Below, piece by piece: positions 41,001 to 52,471 of a DNA stretch of 64,000 nucleotides. Numbering within the stretch: the first letter of the stretch is position 1; each line of letters opens with the position of its first letter. Origin of the DNA: Plectrocnemia conspersa. Lineage: Eukaryota; Arthropoda; Insecta; Trichoptera; Polycentropodidae. Under the pieces are notes generated by a model. That model searched no databases and was not told the origin of the DNA. It saw only the letters and a list, made by a program, of their open reading frames with translations. Location: assembly GCA_009617715.1 (NCBI GenBank), contig VTFK01000073.1, positions 1,674,001 through 1,738,000 on the forward strand, written 5' to 3'. The translations under genes and the position numbers were made by a program.

Positions 41001-44000
41001 CAAAAAAAAAAAAAAAATCATTAACCCAATAAAAACAGGCCATTGAAAAGTTCCTTACTGATTAAAACAGTTAGATTTTAGCGGTATAAGGCATAATAAT
41101 TAAATGCAAAATAATTGCCTTATTAGCAAATATTTTTTTTATTTTTAAGCAGAAAATTCTCTAAAATGTTATATTACTAATGATATAATAATGATATTCA
41201 ACAAAACTTCGTAAAAGGTTGTGACCTTTTCACAAACGAGTAACAATCAAAACTATGAGTTAATCAGATTTATTTAATTATTACTTATTTATAAAAAGGT
41301 CAGAAAATCTCGTGAAAACATCACGAGATTGTGTTTAAAAATAACATATTTAACTCCATATCTCTAGTGGATTTGCAGCTTTTAAAGTTAAAGTATAAAA
41401 TCTTTTGTGGCAATCACTTACAACTATGCGATAATTTTGATTTAATGACGAAAATTTGAAACAATTTTATTCCAATCTTTAGCACAAAGATAAGAAACGT
41501 GAAATTATTCGTTTATTTTCACAGTATCATTGTTTTATTCCTGAATGTTTTTTTATTATTAAATATTCTTAATTATTGGTAAAATTTATTAAAATTAATT
41601 TTGAGCAATAATAAATATTTTTTGTATTATTTCAATGTGAAGATACACAGTGTTTTACAAAACTTATACATTTTTATCAATAAGTTAAATGAAAATGTCT
41701 GGTTTTTATTGGGTCAGTAAATTAATTAAACTTTCAGCAGTTTTAAGGATTTGTTTTTAAATTAGTCGGCTAACTAAATTGCTAATGAATTATTAATATG
41801 CGTTAAAATACGAGAAATCAAGCATAAAATATAATTATATCAAAATCACAGATAATCTCTTAAATTGTATAGTTAGAATTTAGGTAAATCTAAATAAATA
41901 ATTAAAAAGTAATTGTTATATTATCAATATCGTAACTTTACTGACCATTTATGACAATGTTATCTAGGTTTTTTATCGATGATATAATTCAATAACTTAT
42001 TGAATCTTTGTAAACAAAAAACACACTATAAGATATAAGTTAAATAAAATAAAAAAGCAGATTATTGCATTATTCTAAATTCATCAACTTAATAAAAAAA
42101 ATACTTTATCTGTAAAATAAATATTTCTTATTTTTTTTCTGAAATCTGTAATTATAATCTTAAACCCAAAGTTCAGATTTATTATACTGTATTATGTAAT
42201 ATACACTCCTTTTTTTCACGGATTTTTTTACACGATTTTGAAATAACACGGTCCAAAAAAAAATAATGAATACATATTTGTACTAGCTCGATTCCCAGAA
42301 ATTACAACTCGAAAGAGACGAGCTATTTCTTTGGATCATCTTGGGAGAGGCGAAGGTTTCACATTTGTGGGTAAAGGAATAATGAAGGTTTTGCGTGGAA
42401 CGTATCCACCGTGTAAAAAAGATTTGGGTGTATTATTTACTCGTACAAAATATATAACACATTATATTTAATATAACCATCACGATATACAAATCGAACA
42501 TAATATGTAAGTCAGTGATTAACACCCGAAAGAACTTAGTTCGAATCCCATATAGGGAGATCAGAATTATTGATGAATATATAATTATAATTCTGAATGA
42601 TCATCACAGAATATGTTTATCTAAATTTTTCTAATCTTATGGATGAATACTGTAATAAATAATTAAAATAAAAGTGAACTAGGTGGTGTATAGTGACATC
42701 TATTAATTGTAAGCTTAATTTATTATAATAGATGTCACTGATGATTTTAGTATTATGTCACACTACTTAGTAGTTGTTGATTGTGTTACACCCTGATGTA
42801 ACGTATTTGACTTACGTCTAAAAATTTTAGAATAAATAAATTAATAAAAAAAAATCATCTTATAATTTTGCATGGATACACAATTATTTTATATTAATGC
42901 CAAAACTATTTTTGTAGTAATTCTTAATATTTAAATATACTTATATTTATTTATTTATTTAAAAATTAATAATTTATTTACATGAAAATTTAAGCAATGA
43001 TATATTTGGATTAACATAGTTTATGGATGAATGTGAACATTTCTCGTTTATACTTCTATGCTTATGCTTCTAATTAATGTAGCATAAAGTAAAATATTTT
43101 ATAATATAACTTTTAATTAACTAACTCTCACGTTTCACATTTATTTATTAAAAAAAAATTATAAAAAAATATATAAAATCAAAGTTTACTAACTTTAAGA
43201 GAATAACTAGCAAAACATGTATATTTTTTAATTTCTATTTCTAAATGATTGCCGTTTACAAAATAAGTAAGGACCTTACCATACTTAGATAATCATAAAT
43301 GGCAACTAATTTGACCATGAAATTATTTGCTCTTCTACTTAATATACATTTACATGTCCATGACATGACGAACTTTTAAAAAGTTTATAAAAATTAACTC
43401 ACGATTTAAAATACACATGTTCATAACTAACTTTCAACAAACGACCTCGACATTAGTTATATTATATTTATACATTCATTAAATATATGGTTTTGTAATA
43501 TTATAAAATAAATGGGACACAATAATTTTGTATATAGTGGTATGAAAGTGTTAATGATTGTATTACAATTTATTTTGAACACTTATATAGTACATTTATA
43601 GCGCAGTAAATACATTTATTCCAATTTCGTAAAGAAAACCGATGAAAATCAATGGATTGGAAAGGCAATGTAAGAAATACGTTTATAGCATACACTATAT
43701 ACATTTTACACTTTGAACTCAAATGGAGTGCTAGTACGTGTATAAAATACATACATTGCTATACTATCAGGTATAAAATACAAATTTTGTATGTTCCAAT
43801 TAACTTGTTCAGAAATATATTGCCATATATAAATATATTATAATATATCATGACTGAACTTGCCATTACTTATTACTCAAAATCTTATTATGATATTAGG
43901 ACACGTAATGTTACACGTCATATATGTACGCAAATGTTAATAGGTACTCTCGATTATCATTTTATTACTATTACTATATTATATAGCTATTTTGTAATAC

Positions 44001-47000
44001 TCATAAAAACATTTACAGAGTGCATCAATTAGAACATCATCTGGGTTCATTTGAAATTATTGCCACGCTCTTAATTAACGAAAATACACATTCAATTTTA
44101 ATACGCTACATCGTTAACAACGTGACTTTCGCTTTTTTCGACAAAAATCTCGATTCGAAACACGTGGGAGAGTGGTGGAAAAAACGAGATGAATCCGCGG
44201 CATGCGAAAGTTGCGCAACCGCTATCTATTCAGAAATGATCTATATGATGTAAAATAACGAGGGAATGCTATGCGAACGTTGTCATTTTTCTGTCATCAA
44301 GAGATGATCAATCGTACGTAATGTTTCATTGGACACATCAAATTAAAAATAAATATATTAGCAATAACACTCTAACATTTATTCAGTAATTATTATAATA
44401 TTTATAAAGAACGGTGTAATGTTTTTGCACTCCTAATTAATATATATTGTTTTCTAATCTTTGATTAGATTATAAACAATTTAGCAATATTTTGCCATAA
44501 AGATAAGATAATTTATTCATATGGAAATTACGCGATAGCTGAAGATCGATCGTTCGTAATGTTTCGTTTGACACAATTTTGTAATAGTGTGTACATGAAA
44601 TGAAAAGTTGATTATAGAACGCTTATTTTATATTGTAAACAATTTCTACATATAGATAAGATAATTGATACATACATATAATGGCTTTCGTTTTTTTCAT
44701 ATCCTCTATTTTATATAAAATATAATCCATCCGACAAAAGCCACGTGAATAAGGTAGATTTATGTAGTAAAAAGTTTGTCAAAAACGTTTTTAATTTCTA
44801 TTACGTAATACAATAAAATATTTTTGACCTTTTAACATTTTTTTCTAAGATTTTTTGGAATCAAATTATAAGTTTTTAATTTCTTTAAATAAATATAAAA
44901 TACTTGGTTTACTGATTAAGAAGCTACAAAAATCTTTAATAAAAAATATTTTTTAAATAATTTGTAAACTAGTTTTAAAAATTTAATTTGTTTATAAAAA
45001 TGATCATCAAATGACGCGCTGGTGAGGCTCTGGCGTTTAAGTGGTTAATAAACTATTTAAAAAAAAAGTTATTTTCTATTATAAAACCTTTTTTTGAATT
45101 TTCCTCTCAATTTTTGTATAAGGTTGCGATTTTTTAATATTTGATTTGTCACAATTCTACCGAGATACTTACGAAGTTTATTTCAAGAACAAGTTTAATG
45201 TCAATATAATAAAGACTAAAGCTTATCCTCATATTATATTAAAGAAAAAGTTTAATTCAATATAAATTACTAACAAATGTTAAAAAAAACTTTTTATAAA
45301 TTTTATTATAAAATGTTTTTACCTCTTTACTCTTTTCTACTGAGTTACGAATTTTTCAATTTTGAAACAAGATGACGGATCGGTTTGACTAAGGAAGTTA
45401 GCCGAGATACTCACAAGATCTAATTGTATTTGTTTTATGTCAATATAAAAAAAACTTTAGCCGTTATATGGTCCTTAAATTTAGTAATATACTATATATA
45501 ATATAATATGTGCATACATACGTATGTATATAAAGATCAATATCTCGAATTAACATCAAACTTATCTTTTTTTTATTACTCTATATAATCATTGATTACA
45601 TTGTAAATAATAGTGAACTATTGAACATAACGATAAGATCATTTATTTGCACTTAAATTACACGCTGGTTTAAAATTCATGTGACATCATATTCTTGTCA
45701 TTTTTTTTAATTTGTTCCTATTATAATTGTACATATTGTTTTTATTTTAACCCTAATTTTAGGCTCTTGATTATATTTATGAATAAAAATCATTATTTAA
45801 AATTGATTAAAATTATAGTATAGTGCACGATATTTTTTTATTAATTTTTTATTATCAACGATTTTATTAATCGATAACTTATTAAATCTATGACCAAAAA
45901 TCAAATTATCTTGCAAATTGCTAGAAAAAAATAATACATAATAAAAAAAAATTATTGGTTATCTTACCTTTGCGGTAAAATATAATTGTAGTTGCCAAAA
46001 TACCTCATTAGATTTGCATTCCTCAAGTATTAATTATTTATTATTATTTAAATAACAATATTTTTATTATATATGATTTAACATAAATTCTAGTTATTTT
46101 ATTTTAAAAACCTAACATAAGTTAATACCTTGGTTTATCAGTAGAAATATACAAAAATATATATATTTTTATATACATACATATATTAACGATATTATAT
46201 ATATTTATATACATACATATATTAACGATATTCTCTATAAGCATATTATTAGATATGTTTATACTGAATATTTATGACCTAGTTCGATTTAAATGATTCA
46301 TCACGATATTACTCCGTGAGATTAGAAAAATATAAGAAAACATAATTTGTGACGATCGACAAAAAGTATTAAGATAGTAGCGAGACACAAGACTAAATTT
46401 AAAGTCTGTAAATCAATGACATTTAATTTAATAATTATAAAGTAATTATATAGATTATAATTTTAAGGTTTTGTAACTCTACGGGGTGTCAGTAAGATGC
46501 AGGTGGAAACTAGTAAGAATTTTATCAGATATATTACATATTGCGACGGACTATGAATGGCGAGATGTTTTCTCGGAACAGTTGTGGAGAAACTGGCGCA
46601 GGGATGTTGTTCGTGGAAGGTCCTTAGACGACAGTATAGCGGAGGTTGATCCCTCTTTATTGCGGTGGTGCTCATATGGAGGAAGTCCTTCTCAGGACGT
46701 GAGCCTCCATGACCGTATGTATGTCTGCGGGCGAGCGGGCGTCTTCTAGTCTTTTCGAGTGTCTGCCGGAATCTGCCAGATGACTGCCTGTGACTGCCTT
46801 CTCATTGGAGTCCTGGCTTAAATATCCAGGGCTACAAATCTTGTTGACCAATCGCTGCACTCGCTTCTTAAACCGACGAAATAAATATTCGCCTTTAGAA
46901 AGTGTCATTTGCTTGATGGATATCTTCAAGGTTGAATTGTGTATGTGTAACGGGAATTTTTTCTATTGACCTTACGGTGCTATTGTTTCTCGTGACCATT

Positions 47001-50000
47001 TCGTGCTTATTTGTTCTCTTATTTTAATGCTTATTTTATTGTCTTATTTAATTTATTTTTCTGTCACAAAGATTCAACAGTTTTATTTGATCTATCACAT
47101 GTAGTTTTTTTTATGTTCAATTTATTTCCTATCATTTAAAAAAAATCACCACTTTAAAAAAATTTCCGATGTACTAAAATGGCACAAAAATATTCGTGTT
47201 ACGTAAAGTTATGTAACAAACATGCAATTTTCCTTCGTATCCCATTCGGCTGTGGGAATCGAAGTGCCGACTCACCATAATCGCGATTTCTCGGCCTATT
47301 GAGCCACTTTCGGCTCGATTGGTATCGTTTTTCGGTCGTCCATTGTTTCCTAGAGCGACGCAATCGGGTGAAAGGTGCACCAAATCGTGTGCTTCTTTTT
47401 CAATAACTTCCTAATTAAATTTCTTCCACTGCACAACACCATTACAGCTTTAAAATGCGATTGAAAAAGCTCCACGAGAGTGAGCCCATTAGTAAACCGG
47501 CGTCTGATCTCGTAACGATCCGATCGTACTTCAGTCGTGGGAATGGCTTTGCGGAACCGAAAATGATTCTTTTTTTAATCTAAATTGCATCTTCCATCAG
47601 TAACTTTCTTATCCTTTATGTGGGTAATATATTCGCGTAACACTACGATGTTTGTTTTATTCCATCGTGATTCAATTACGTTCTTCGCTAACGAAGGAGT
47701 TCCTATAATCAGTCAGCTTCCATTGTGATACTGAATAACGTCAAGCCGGAAAAGAAAATGCATGAATAATAAAAAAAAATGAGTGTCGTACTGAACACGC
47801 GATTTTATCATTTCATTCTCTTTTTTTGTTGAAAAATCAAAATGAATATTATGTAAGATGATGTGCATCACGATTCTAATTATTGATATAATATTTTTTA
47901 ATTCGAATTTTACTACATAGTAAAAGGCAAGGTGTTCTATACTTGTTTCATTTTTCGCAACAATGACGTCATTACGTTTTGGAACAGTTTATATAGAATA
48001 TTAACAATTTTAACAATTAATACTATTCAACTATGTTTTTTTTTTTATTTTGGCATCATATTCTTCAACCTTAAAGAAAATATTAAACAACACTTTGCTT
48101 CGTAAAATTAACTAAATTAAATGACAAAAAATCACAATAGGTCCCATAGTATTCAAAAACATTTCAATAACTTTGCTGTAGATTATCTAGCAACGGGTTG
48201 ATGTATTACTTTCCAATAAATGAGTCGCTTAGTATTTCACTATATATTTTAGTCGTATTAAAAAAAAAAAATTTCCAAGACTATAGAGTTATTTTTATAC
48301 ATGTATATATGCATAAACATATCGAAAGACGATTCTTTAGAAGGAGTACTAAACATCAACGAAAAATAACAAAGAGATTAAAACAAAACTATATATTTTT
48401 AATTTTTTATCTACGCGATGCGCTCACTATCTCGCGATATATTAAAGAATTTACAAACCTTGAAGTTGGCATGACAAAGCATTGCAATTCTTACTGTAGA
48501 TATATATGGGCGACCAGCATGGTACTAGTAGATTTTGATTTATATAATATACTATTTAACTGATATGTTCTTACCTACCGGTCTGTTCAAATCCATCACA
48601 AAATTCTTCTAGTGATGTATTCTCTTACATACCACCACTCTTTGTCTTGCGATGATAGCAATATCTTTGACTCTTAAACAGTTCTTATATTCCGAGTAAT
48701 ATTACTCTGCTTTGGCGCATTAGGCTAATGAAAACATATTCTAATATAAATATATAGCTAATTTTAATTATTTACATTTCTAGTTTCATGTCTAACGAAA
48801 ATTACCAAGAAAAAATTTTGGATGATTAAATATTTCTTCGTATAATATATTTTTAATACGTCAATTTTATTGATTAGATTCTTCAAATTGTGTCATGGAC
48901 GTTTGAAAAAAAGTCGAAATTATACATTGAAAATATATTACATGTCTAATACGATATTCAGTGATAGTATGTCGTTAATAATAAATGTTAAACCGTATTA
49001 GCCATTACTTTCAGAAGTCGTTGTAACATAATTACAAATCAATATTTAACGTTCACTTTTTAGTGAGTAAATACATTAAAAATTTATAACAAACGTCATG
49101 AAAAGGTCAAGAATGTTATATAACGTAATTTATAAGTTCATATAATTTTTACTATGTTGAGCTAGATCAAAACTTCTATCAAACATTGCATAACATTGAT
49201 GTGTTTAATGATGTTTCAGAATCCGACAAGAGTGGTTTGTCCAGTGATTGACGTGATAAGCATGGACACTTTCCAATACATTGGAGCTTCTGCCGATTTG
49301 AGAGGAGGCTTCGATTGGAACCTAGTGTTCAAGGTATAATTGCGTTTCGACATTACTTGTGTAACTCCCAATCAATATGATAAATTGCTCATTAATAACA
49401 TTTCAGTGGGAATATCTGAGCGCACAAGAAAGAACAGCTCGTCTCAGAGACCCCACCGGCATAATCGAGACTCCTATGATTGCCGGCGGGCTCTTCTCTA
49501 TGGATAGGAAGTATTTTGAGAAATTAGGAACGTATGACATGAAGATGGACGTTTGGGGTGGTGAAAATCTAGAAATTTCATTTAGGTATTTAAAATGAAT
49601 AATTTCTAATGTTTTATTATAATATACATTTCATATTTTTGATGATTTGCAGAGTGTGGCAATGTGGAGGTTCTTTAGAAATAGTGCCATGTAGTCGTGT
49701 AGGACATGTATTTAGAAAACGGCATCCTTATTCGTTCCCTGGTGGATCAGGCAACGTTTTTGCACGGAATACGAGGAGAGCTGCTGAAGTATGGATGGAT
49801 GATTACAAACAATTTTATTATGAAGCTCAACCATTGGCTAAAACCGTTGCATTTGGAGAGTAAGTATTTTTAACATTAAGGCTATAAATAAATTTCGTTA
49901 AGACTGTGCTATGACGTAGTGACATCTATCATACAGTAAAATTATATTAATATAATAATAAATTATACAAAAATATATATAGTGACATCTATGATCAATA

Positions 50001-52471
50001 ATGTGTTACTTAGAAATAGATGCATGTCATATTTAAATAAAATATCTAAAAATAAGCAGTGCCGACGTATTTTGTATAAACAGACATACATAAATATTTA
50101 TTACATTTATTAGTAGTATTTTTATAATTTTTTAGTGTATTGTTAAATATGATTTAAAACTTGGCTAATTATAATAATAATGTATTTGAAAGATTTTTAC
50201 AATCCCTATTATATATACTATATTATTCAACCCATTGAAAAATCAATGATACATACAGGTCTTAATTTATTCTCTTTTAAAATATATTGTATTTCTTTTT
50301 AAAGATATTCATCTAATCCTAAATAATTATGAACTTTTTTCAACTATTTGTAAGACTGTTTAAAATCGACTCAATCAATTAAGACGCATGAGAATAATTT
50401 TGTTGTATTTTATAAAATTTGACAGTTAATATTATAATGTAAATAGAACTACAATCTAAATCAAATCCAATTAGTTTTACATGCGTATGTAAGTGGCAAT
50501 AAATAAAATATTTAATTAATCTGAAAATAAATTAAGTCAAGTTTAAAACCATCAATAACATATTTATTATTTCACTCATGACTAACTTTATGAGTTAATA
50601 TGCAGATCTGTGAATCTCGTTTCTTATATTTTTTTCAAAATTTCTACATATGAATTTATTTTATGTGTTTTATCTAAATAGCTTATGTTATAGTTAAAAA
50701 ATATAACTTTCTTTACATAATATCGGTGGTAAGCTAATTCGTAACTTGTACTTAGACCGTACTAGAACTTGTTTTTTTACTATTTTCTACTTGATCACTA
50801 AAATGTATATGAAACGTATTCTATGGATTTATAATATTTAATTGCACTCCGTGTGTTACGTATTTAGTTACTCACCCACAGGCTGGAACGAAATTTTTTA
50901 ATACTAATTCATATTTATAAAAAATTAAAGTACTATTGTAATATTTGTTTCTAATTTTCACATCATGGTTAGCTCAGATTCACTTTCTGAAATTCCCAGA
51001 TGAGCAAATAATTCACGCACACTGGCAAAATAAATAAAAAATAAAATGTTAAACATAATGCTAATTCAATTATTATATTGGCAGTATGAAAAGCATTAGC
51101 TGTGCACAGCCAGTAATACATTCTTAGAACAATCAGAGTGTATATAGCATATTACTAAATCAACAATAGGTTGATTTCAAACATAAAAGGTACCTTAGTG
51201 GTATGAATATAAATCAAATCGCCCTCAAACTGTTTTGATTGGCTTATGATCAATGATCAATTGTTAAGATTACAGTTCCTAATTTTAAAAATAAGCATAA
51301 ATATTACTTGTTTGAATATGTGTTCTTAAAATGAAAACCTTTTTTTTTAGTATTCAAGATCGTCTTGAGCTGAAGAGAAAGCTCGGCTGCAAACCATTCA
51401 AATGGTATCTAGATAATGTGTATCCGGAATTGGCTATACCTAAAACACACTCAACAAAATCATATGGCAGTCATACAATCAAACAAGGTTTGATGTGCTT
51501 GGATACTTTAGGAAATCTCATTCAAGGAACAGTTGGTGAGTATTCAGTAAAAAATATTTTAAATATGAGTCAAGTGGAAACCTTTAAAAGTATATTTTAT
51601 ATAGTGATTTATTAAAAGAAAAGGGTTCAATGCCAATAAAGTGCGTAGAATAAATCGGTTTAGTGTGCAGTTACTCGTGCATTGCCATATTTTAGTAAGA
51701 CCTAAACCTGTTTCTTCCTACTGCCTCTTTCAGCGTTCCTAGTGGGGTAAGATCTAGCGAGTATGAGTATAGCAGATGTTCAACTCAGTCGAAGAGCAGA
51801 TCTCACAGTGTTTCAAAACTTTCTAGTCAACTTATACACTTACTGGAGTGAAAAACACACATAGATTACCATACTCAATTAATTTTAATGAATTTTATTC
51901 CTCTACTACACAGAAAATGAATAACAGCACTATTCCATTTTAGCATATGCTGCAAGTGTGACGGCTATTTTAAGCTACTGCTGTGTCTTAGTGTTGCATG
52001 TCTGATTCGCATTCTTGCCAGTTGGCAAAATATAAAAATAAATCAAATCATATATTATGCTGCCAACGTACAAGACAATCGAGCGGTGTTTTAAATTTTT
52101 ATGCCACTTTTAAGGTTTCATTTGACTCAGCCTACATAAAATTGTTCTTTAATATGATTTATTTTTTTATTTCAGGAATGTATCCATGTCACAGTACAGG
52201 GGGCAATCAAGAATGGTTGGTAACATCTCTTGGTCACATAAAACATCATAATCTTTGTTTGACGCTAACGCGATTCGAAGAGTCCGCTCCCGTCGTCATG
52301 ATGCCGTGCGAGGGCGAAGATAACGTGAATCAAATTTGGAAACCTTTGCAAGGCGGAAGGATAAGACATTCGAAAATTAATTATTGTCTAGATGCCAAAT
52401 TAAAGACTCTCATAGCGCAACCCTGTAATATATCAGAAGTTAGTCAGCAATTTGATTATAAAATGGTTTAA
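31835..52471 (+). CDS. Pgant2: Polypeptide N-acetylgalactosaminyltransferase, GALNT2/Pgant2 type (nine exons, 5' end missing)
   Basis: Nine exons join in frame (31835-32061, 37012-37110, 37317-37384, 37461-37645, 49220-49333, 49407-49585, 49653-49859, 51351-51535, 52176-52471) into 519 residues plus TAA, all with GT-AG introns and matching phases. The family transfers GalNAc from UDP-GalNAc to Ser/Thr in the Golgi, starting mucin-type O-glycans. Visible: stem, then GT-A domain with DSH metal motif at about residues 174-176, WGGEN at 281-285 and third metal-ligand His at about 309 in [19 protein letters not shown]; then a ricin-type lectin domain with CLD, CLT and CLD repeats and QEW, QIW, QQF motifs. 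Stretches such as [21 protein letters not shown] and [15 protein letters not shown] match remembered vertebrate GALNT2 better than other paralogues, so the symbol rests on recognition, not a search. GALNT2 is near 570 residues, so about 50-70 (cytosolic tail, membrane anchor, upper stem) are missing upstream. Confidence 0.93.
33199..33350. repeat. GC-richer repeat-like island
   Basis: A compact block with internal near-repeats of ctagagac and possible pairing between gcaggctctctgg and catctagagactgc. It stands out from the AT-rich intron and lies beside the broken frame at 33400-34260, so it may belong to the same element. Confidence 0.35.
33400..34260 (-). pseudogene. Broken transposon-like reading frame
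   Basis: The longest open part (34248-33958) reads [20 protein letters not shown] and [18 protein letters not shown]; in another frame it continues as [20 protein letters not shown] then [18 protein letters not shown] before stops. The RGRPSKN..SE.(T/S)KK block is like one I associate with repeat-borne proteins of invertebrate genomes, but I cannot name the family. Many frameshifts and stops follow down to about 33400. Confidence 0.45.
35028..35092. mobile_element. Solo hAT-like terminal sequence
   Basis: Begins tagggattccaatcccggg and continues with a CCCGGG-rich palindromic stretch (gatcccgggatc). hAT ends of the type TAGGGATTNNAATCCCGG are common in animals. I found no matching inverted end within the intron, so it is a fragment. 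Confidence 0.45.
35253..35370. repeat. Imperfect tandem duplication
   Basis: Two adjacent copies (62 and 53 bp) share aaggttccaaagc, aataatatgtttta and gaactttcgttaggtttgga; the second lacks a few bases. Confidence 0.85.
37012..37110 (+). CDS. Pgant2: Pgant2 exon 2 of those found: start of GT-A fold
   Basis: Encodes [19 protein letters not shown] and [13 protein letters not shown], the UDP-binding start of the glycosyltransferase fold. It begins by completing the split Met codon and ends AG|gtgtgt in phase 2. Confidence 0.93.
37317..37384 (+). CDS. Pgant2: Pgant2 exon 3 of those found
   Basis: Encodes [20 protein letters not shown] followed by SDN, the conserved VDDxS strand of the family. 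Acceptor ttttacag, donor gtaagc, ends in phase 1. Confidence 0.92.
37461..37645 (+). CDS. Pgant2: Pgant2 exon 4 of those found: DSH metal-binding motif
   Basis: Encodes [20 protein letters not shown] and then [20 protein letters not shown]. The DSH triplet supplies two of the Mn2+/UDP contacts of the family. It ends after GAG in phase 0 at gttagt, and the 11.6-kb intron follows. Confidence 0.94.
38518..38930. repeat. Diverged local duplication, about 235-bp offset
   Basis: tccaaagcaatcgaag ... gccagttattaactgataaa (first unit) matches ttccaagcaatcagc ... gccagttaatcactgattaa (second unit) in order, with much drift. Confidence 0.5.
40452..40475. repeat. CT/GT microsatellite
   Basis: A short CT-rich run (ctctctcactctctctctgt) ending in gtgtgt, inside an island of balanced composition. 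Confidence 0.7.
42202..42432. mobile_element. pogo-like MITE
   Basis: About 231 bp bounded by imperfect inverted ends (left tacactcctttttttcacgg; right, read inward, tacaccc...ttttttacacgg) and flanked by TA. The inner left sequence cacgattttgaaataacacg resembles pogo/Tigger ends. No coding capacity. Confidence 0.5.
42505..42670 (+). repeat. SINE-like element with tRNA-like boxes
   Basis: An A-box-like taagtcagtgattaac is followed by the B-box-like agttcgaatcc and an AT-rich tail ending in aaataattaaaataaaa. The arms do not fold as a functional tRNA, so a decayed tRNA-derived SINE is the best reading. Confidence 0.4.
42692..42739. repeat. Short inverted repeat with TGACATCTA arms
   Basis: agtgacatctatta and taatagatgtcact form perfect 14-base arms around a 20-base spacer. 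Flanks (ctaggtggtg; cactacttag) are also loosely inverted, suggesting a mini-MITE. Confidence 0.65.
44302..44690. repeat. Diverged local duplication
   Basis: gatcaatcgtacgtaatgtt followed by tcattggacaca (44307-44338) parallels gatcgatcgttcgtaatgtt followed by tcgtttgacaca (44544-44575). A second shared block, taaacaatt...agataagataatt, occurs near 44473-44514 and 44635-44665. Confidence 0.6.
45160..45465. repeat. Diverged local duplication, 252-bp offset
   Basis: ccgagatacttacgaag ... atgtcaatataataaagact is matched at 45412 by ccgagatactcacaaga ... atgtcaatataaaaaaaact. Confidence 0.6.
46170..46232. repeat. Tandem repeat with 36-bp period
   Basis: tatatacatacatatattaa followed by cgatatt occurs exactly at 46170-46196 and 46206-46232. 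Confidence 0.85.
46551..46770 (+). repeat. Dispersed repeat, copy B
   Basis: Counterpart of copy A. An open frame reads [20 protein letters not shown], and copy A keeps a frameshifted version, so the ancestor may have been coding. Balanced base composition continues to about 46930. Confidence 0.6.
49220..49333 (+). CDS. Pgant2: Pgant2 exon 5 of those found
   Basis: Encodes [20 protein letters not shown] and then [18 protein letters not shown], a very conserved catalytic segment. Phase 0 at both ends; acceptor gtttcag, donor gtataa. Confidence 0.94.
49407..49585 (+). CDS. Pgant2: Pgant2 exon 6 of those found: Gal/GalNAc-T WGGEN motif
   Basis: Encodes [38 protein letters not shown] and [23 protein letters not shown] is the Gal/GalNAc-transferase motif carrying catalytic and sugar contacts. 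Only 73 bp of intron precede it; it ends AG|gtattt in phase 2. Confidence 0.95.
49653..49859 (+). CDS. Pgant2: Pgant2 exon 7 of those found: catalytic loop
   Basis: Encodes [40 protein letters not shown] and [18 protein letters not shown]. It carries the third metal-ligand His (GHVF) and the mobile catalytic loop. It follows a 67-bp intron and ends GA|gtaagt in phase 2. Confidence 0.95.
49860..51350 (+). other. Pgant2 intron between catalytic and linker exons
   Basis: AT-rich. It contains two copies of the word TAGTGACATCTAT (49919-49931 and 49980-49992), also found in the inverted repeat at 42692-42739. Nothing else supported. Confidence 0.7.
51351..51535 (+). CDS. Pgant2: Pgant2 exon 8 of those found: linker and first lectin repeat
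   Basis: Encodes [20 protein letters not shown] and VYPELAIP, the end of the catalytic region, then [19 protein letters not shown], the start of the ricin alpha repeat with its CLD sugar-binding motif. A T-rich acceptor precedes it; it ends G|gtgagt in phase 1. Confidence 0.92.
51536..52175 (+). other. Pgant2 intron before the terminal exon
   Basis: 640 bp, a little less AT-rich than its neighbours, with no supported element. An open frame that continues upstream from the terminal exon to 51998 is intronic by splice-phase and family alignment. Confidence 0.7.
52176..52471 (+). CDS. Pgant2: Pgant2 terminal exon: ricin-type lectin domain
   Basis: Encodes [19 protein letters not shown], completing the alpha repeat, then the beta repeat (LCLTLTRFE to NQIWKP) and gamma repeat (YCLDAKLKT to SQQFDYKMV), ending at TAA. 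CLD is kept in alpha and gamma; beta has CLT. Family lectin domains bind prior GalNAc and steer site choice. Confidence 0.92.

Larger units (their letters stand above)
37646..49219 (+). other. Large Pgant2 intron (11.6 kb)
   Basis: Mostly AT-rich. It carries diverged local duplications (38518 and 38752; 44302 and 44541; 45160 and 45412), a pogo-like MITE (42202-42432), a SINE-like piece (42505-42670), a small inverted repeat (42692-42739), a dispersed repeat (46551-46770), and islands of balanced composition at about 40020-40480, 44090-44330 and 47170-47770. Small reading frames inside, including one of 121 codons at 48198, have no recognisable domain and look like chance. Confidence 0.75.

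Noticed and set aside
42505..42580. Functional tRNA gene
   Set aside because: A- and B-box-like words are present, but the T arm and acceptor stem do not pair.
48198..48563. 121-codon + strand open frame in the large Pgant2 intron
   Set aside because: Composition is AT-driven (Tyr, Ile, Asn, Lys rich), with no domain, signal or splice context; long chance frames occur in AT-rich DNA.
51998..52175. In-frame extension upstream of the terminal Pgant2 exon
   Set aside because: The acceptor at 52174-52175 and the family alignment (GTVG joined to MYPCH) show this part is intron.
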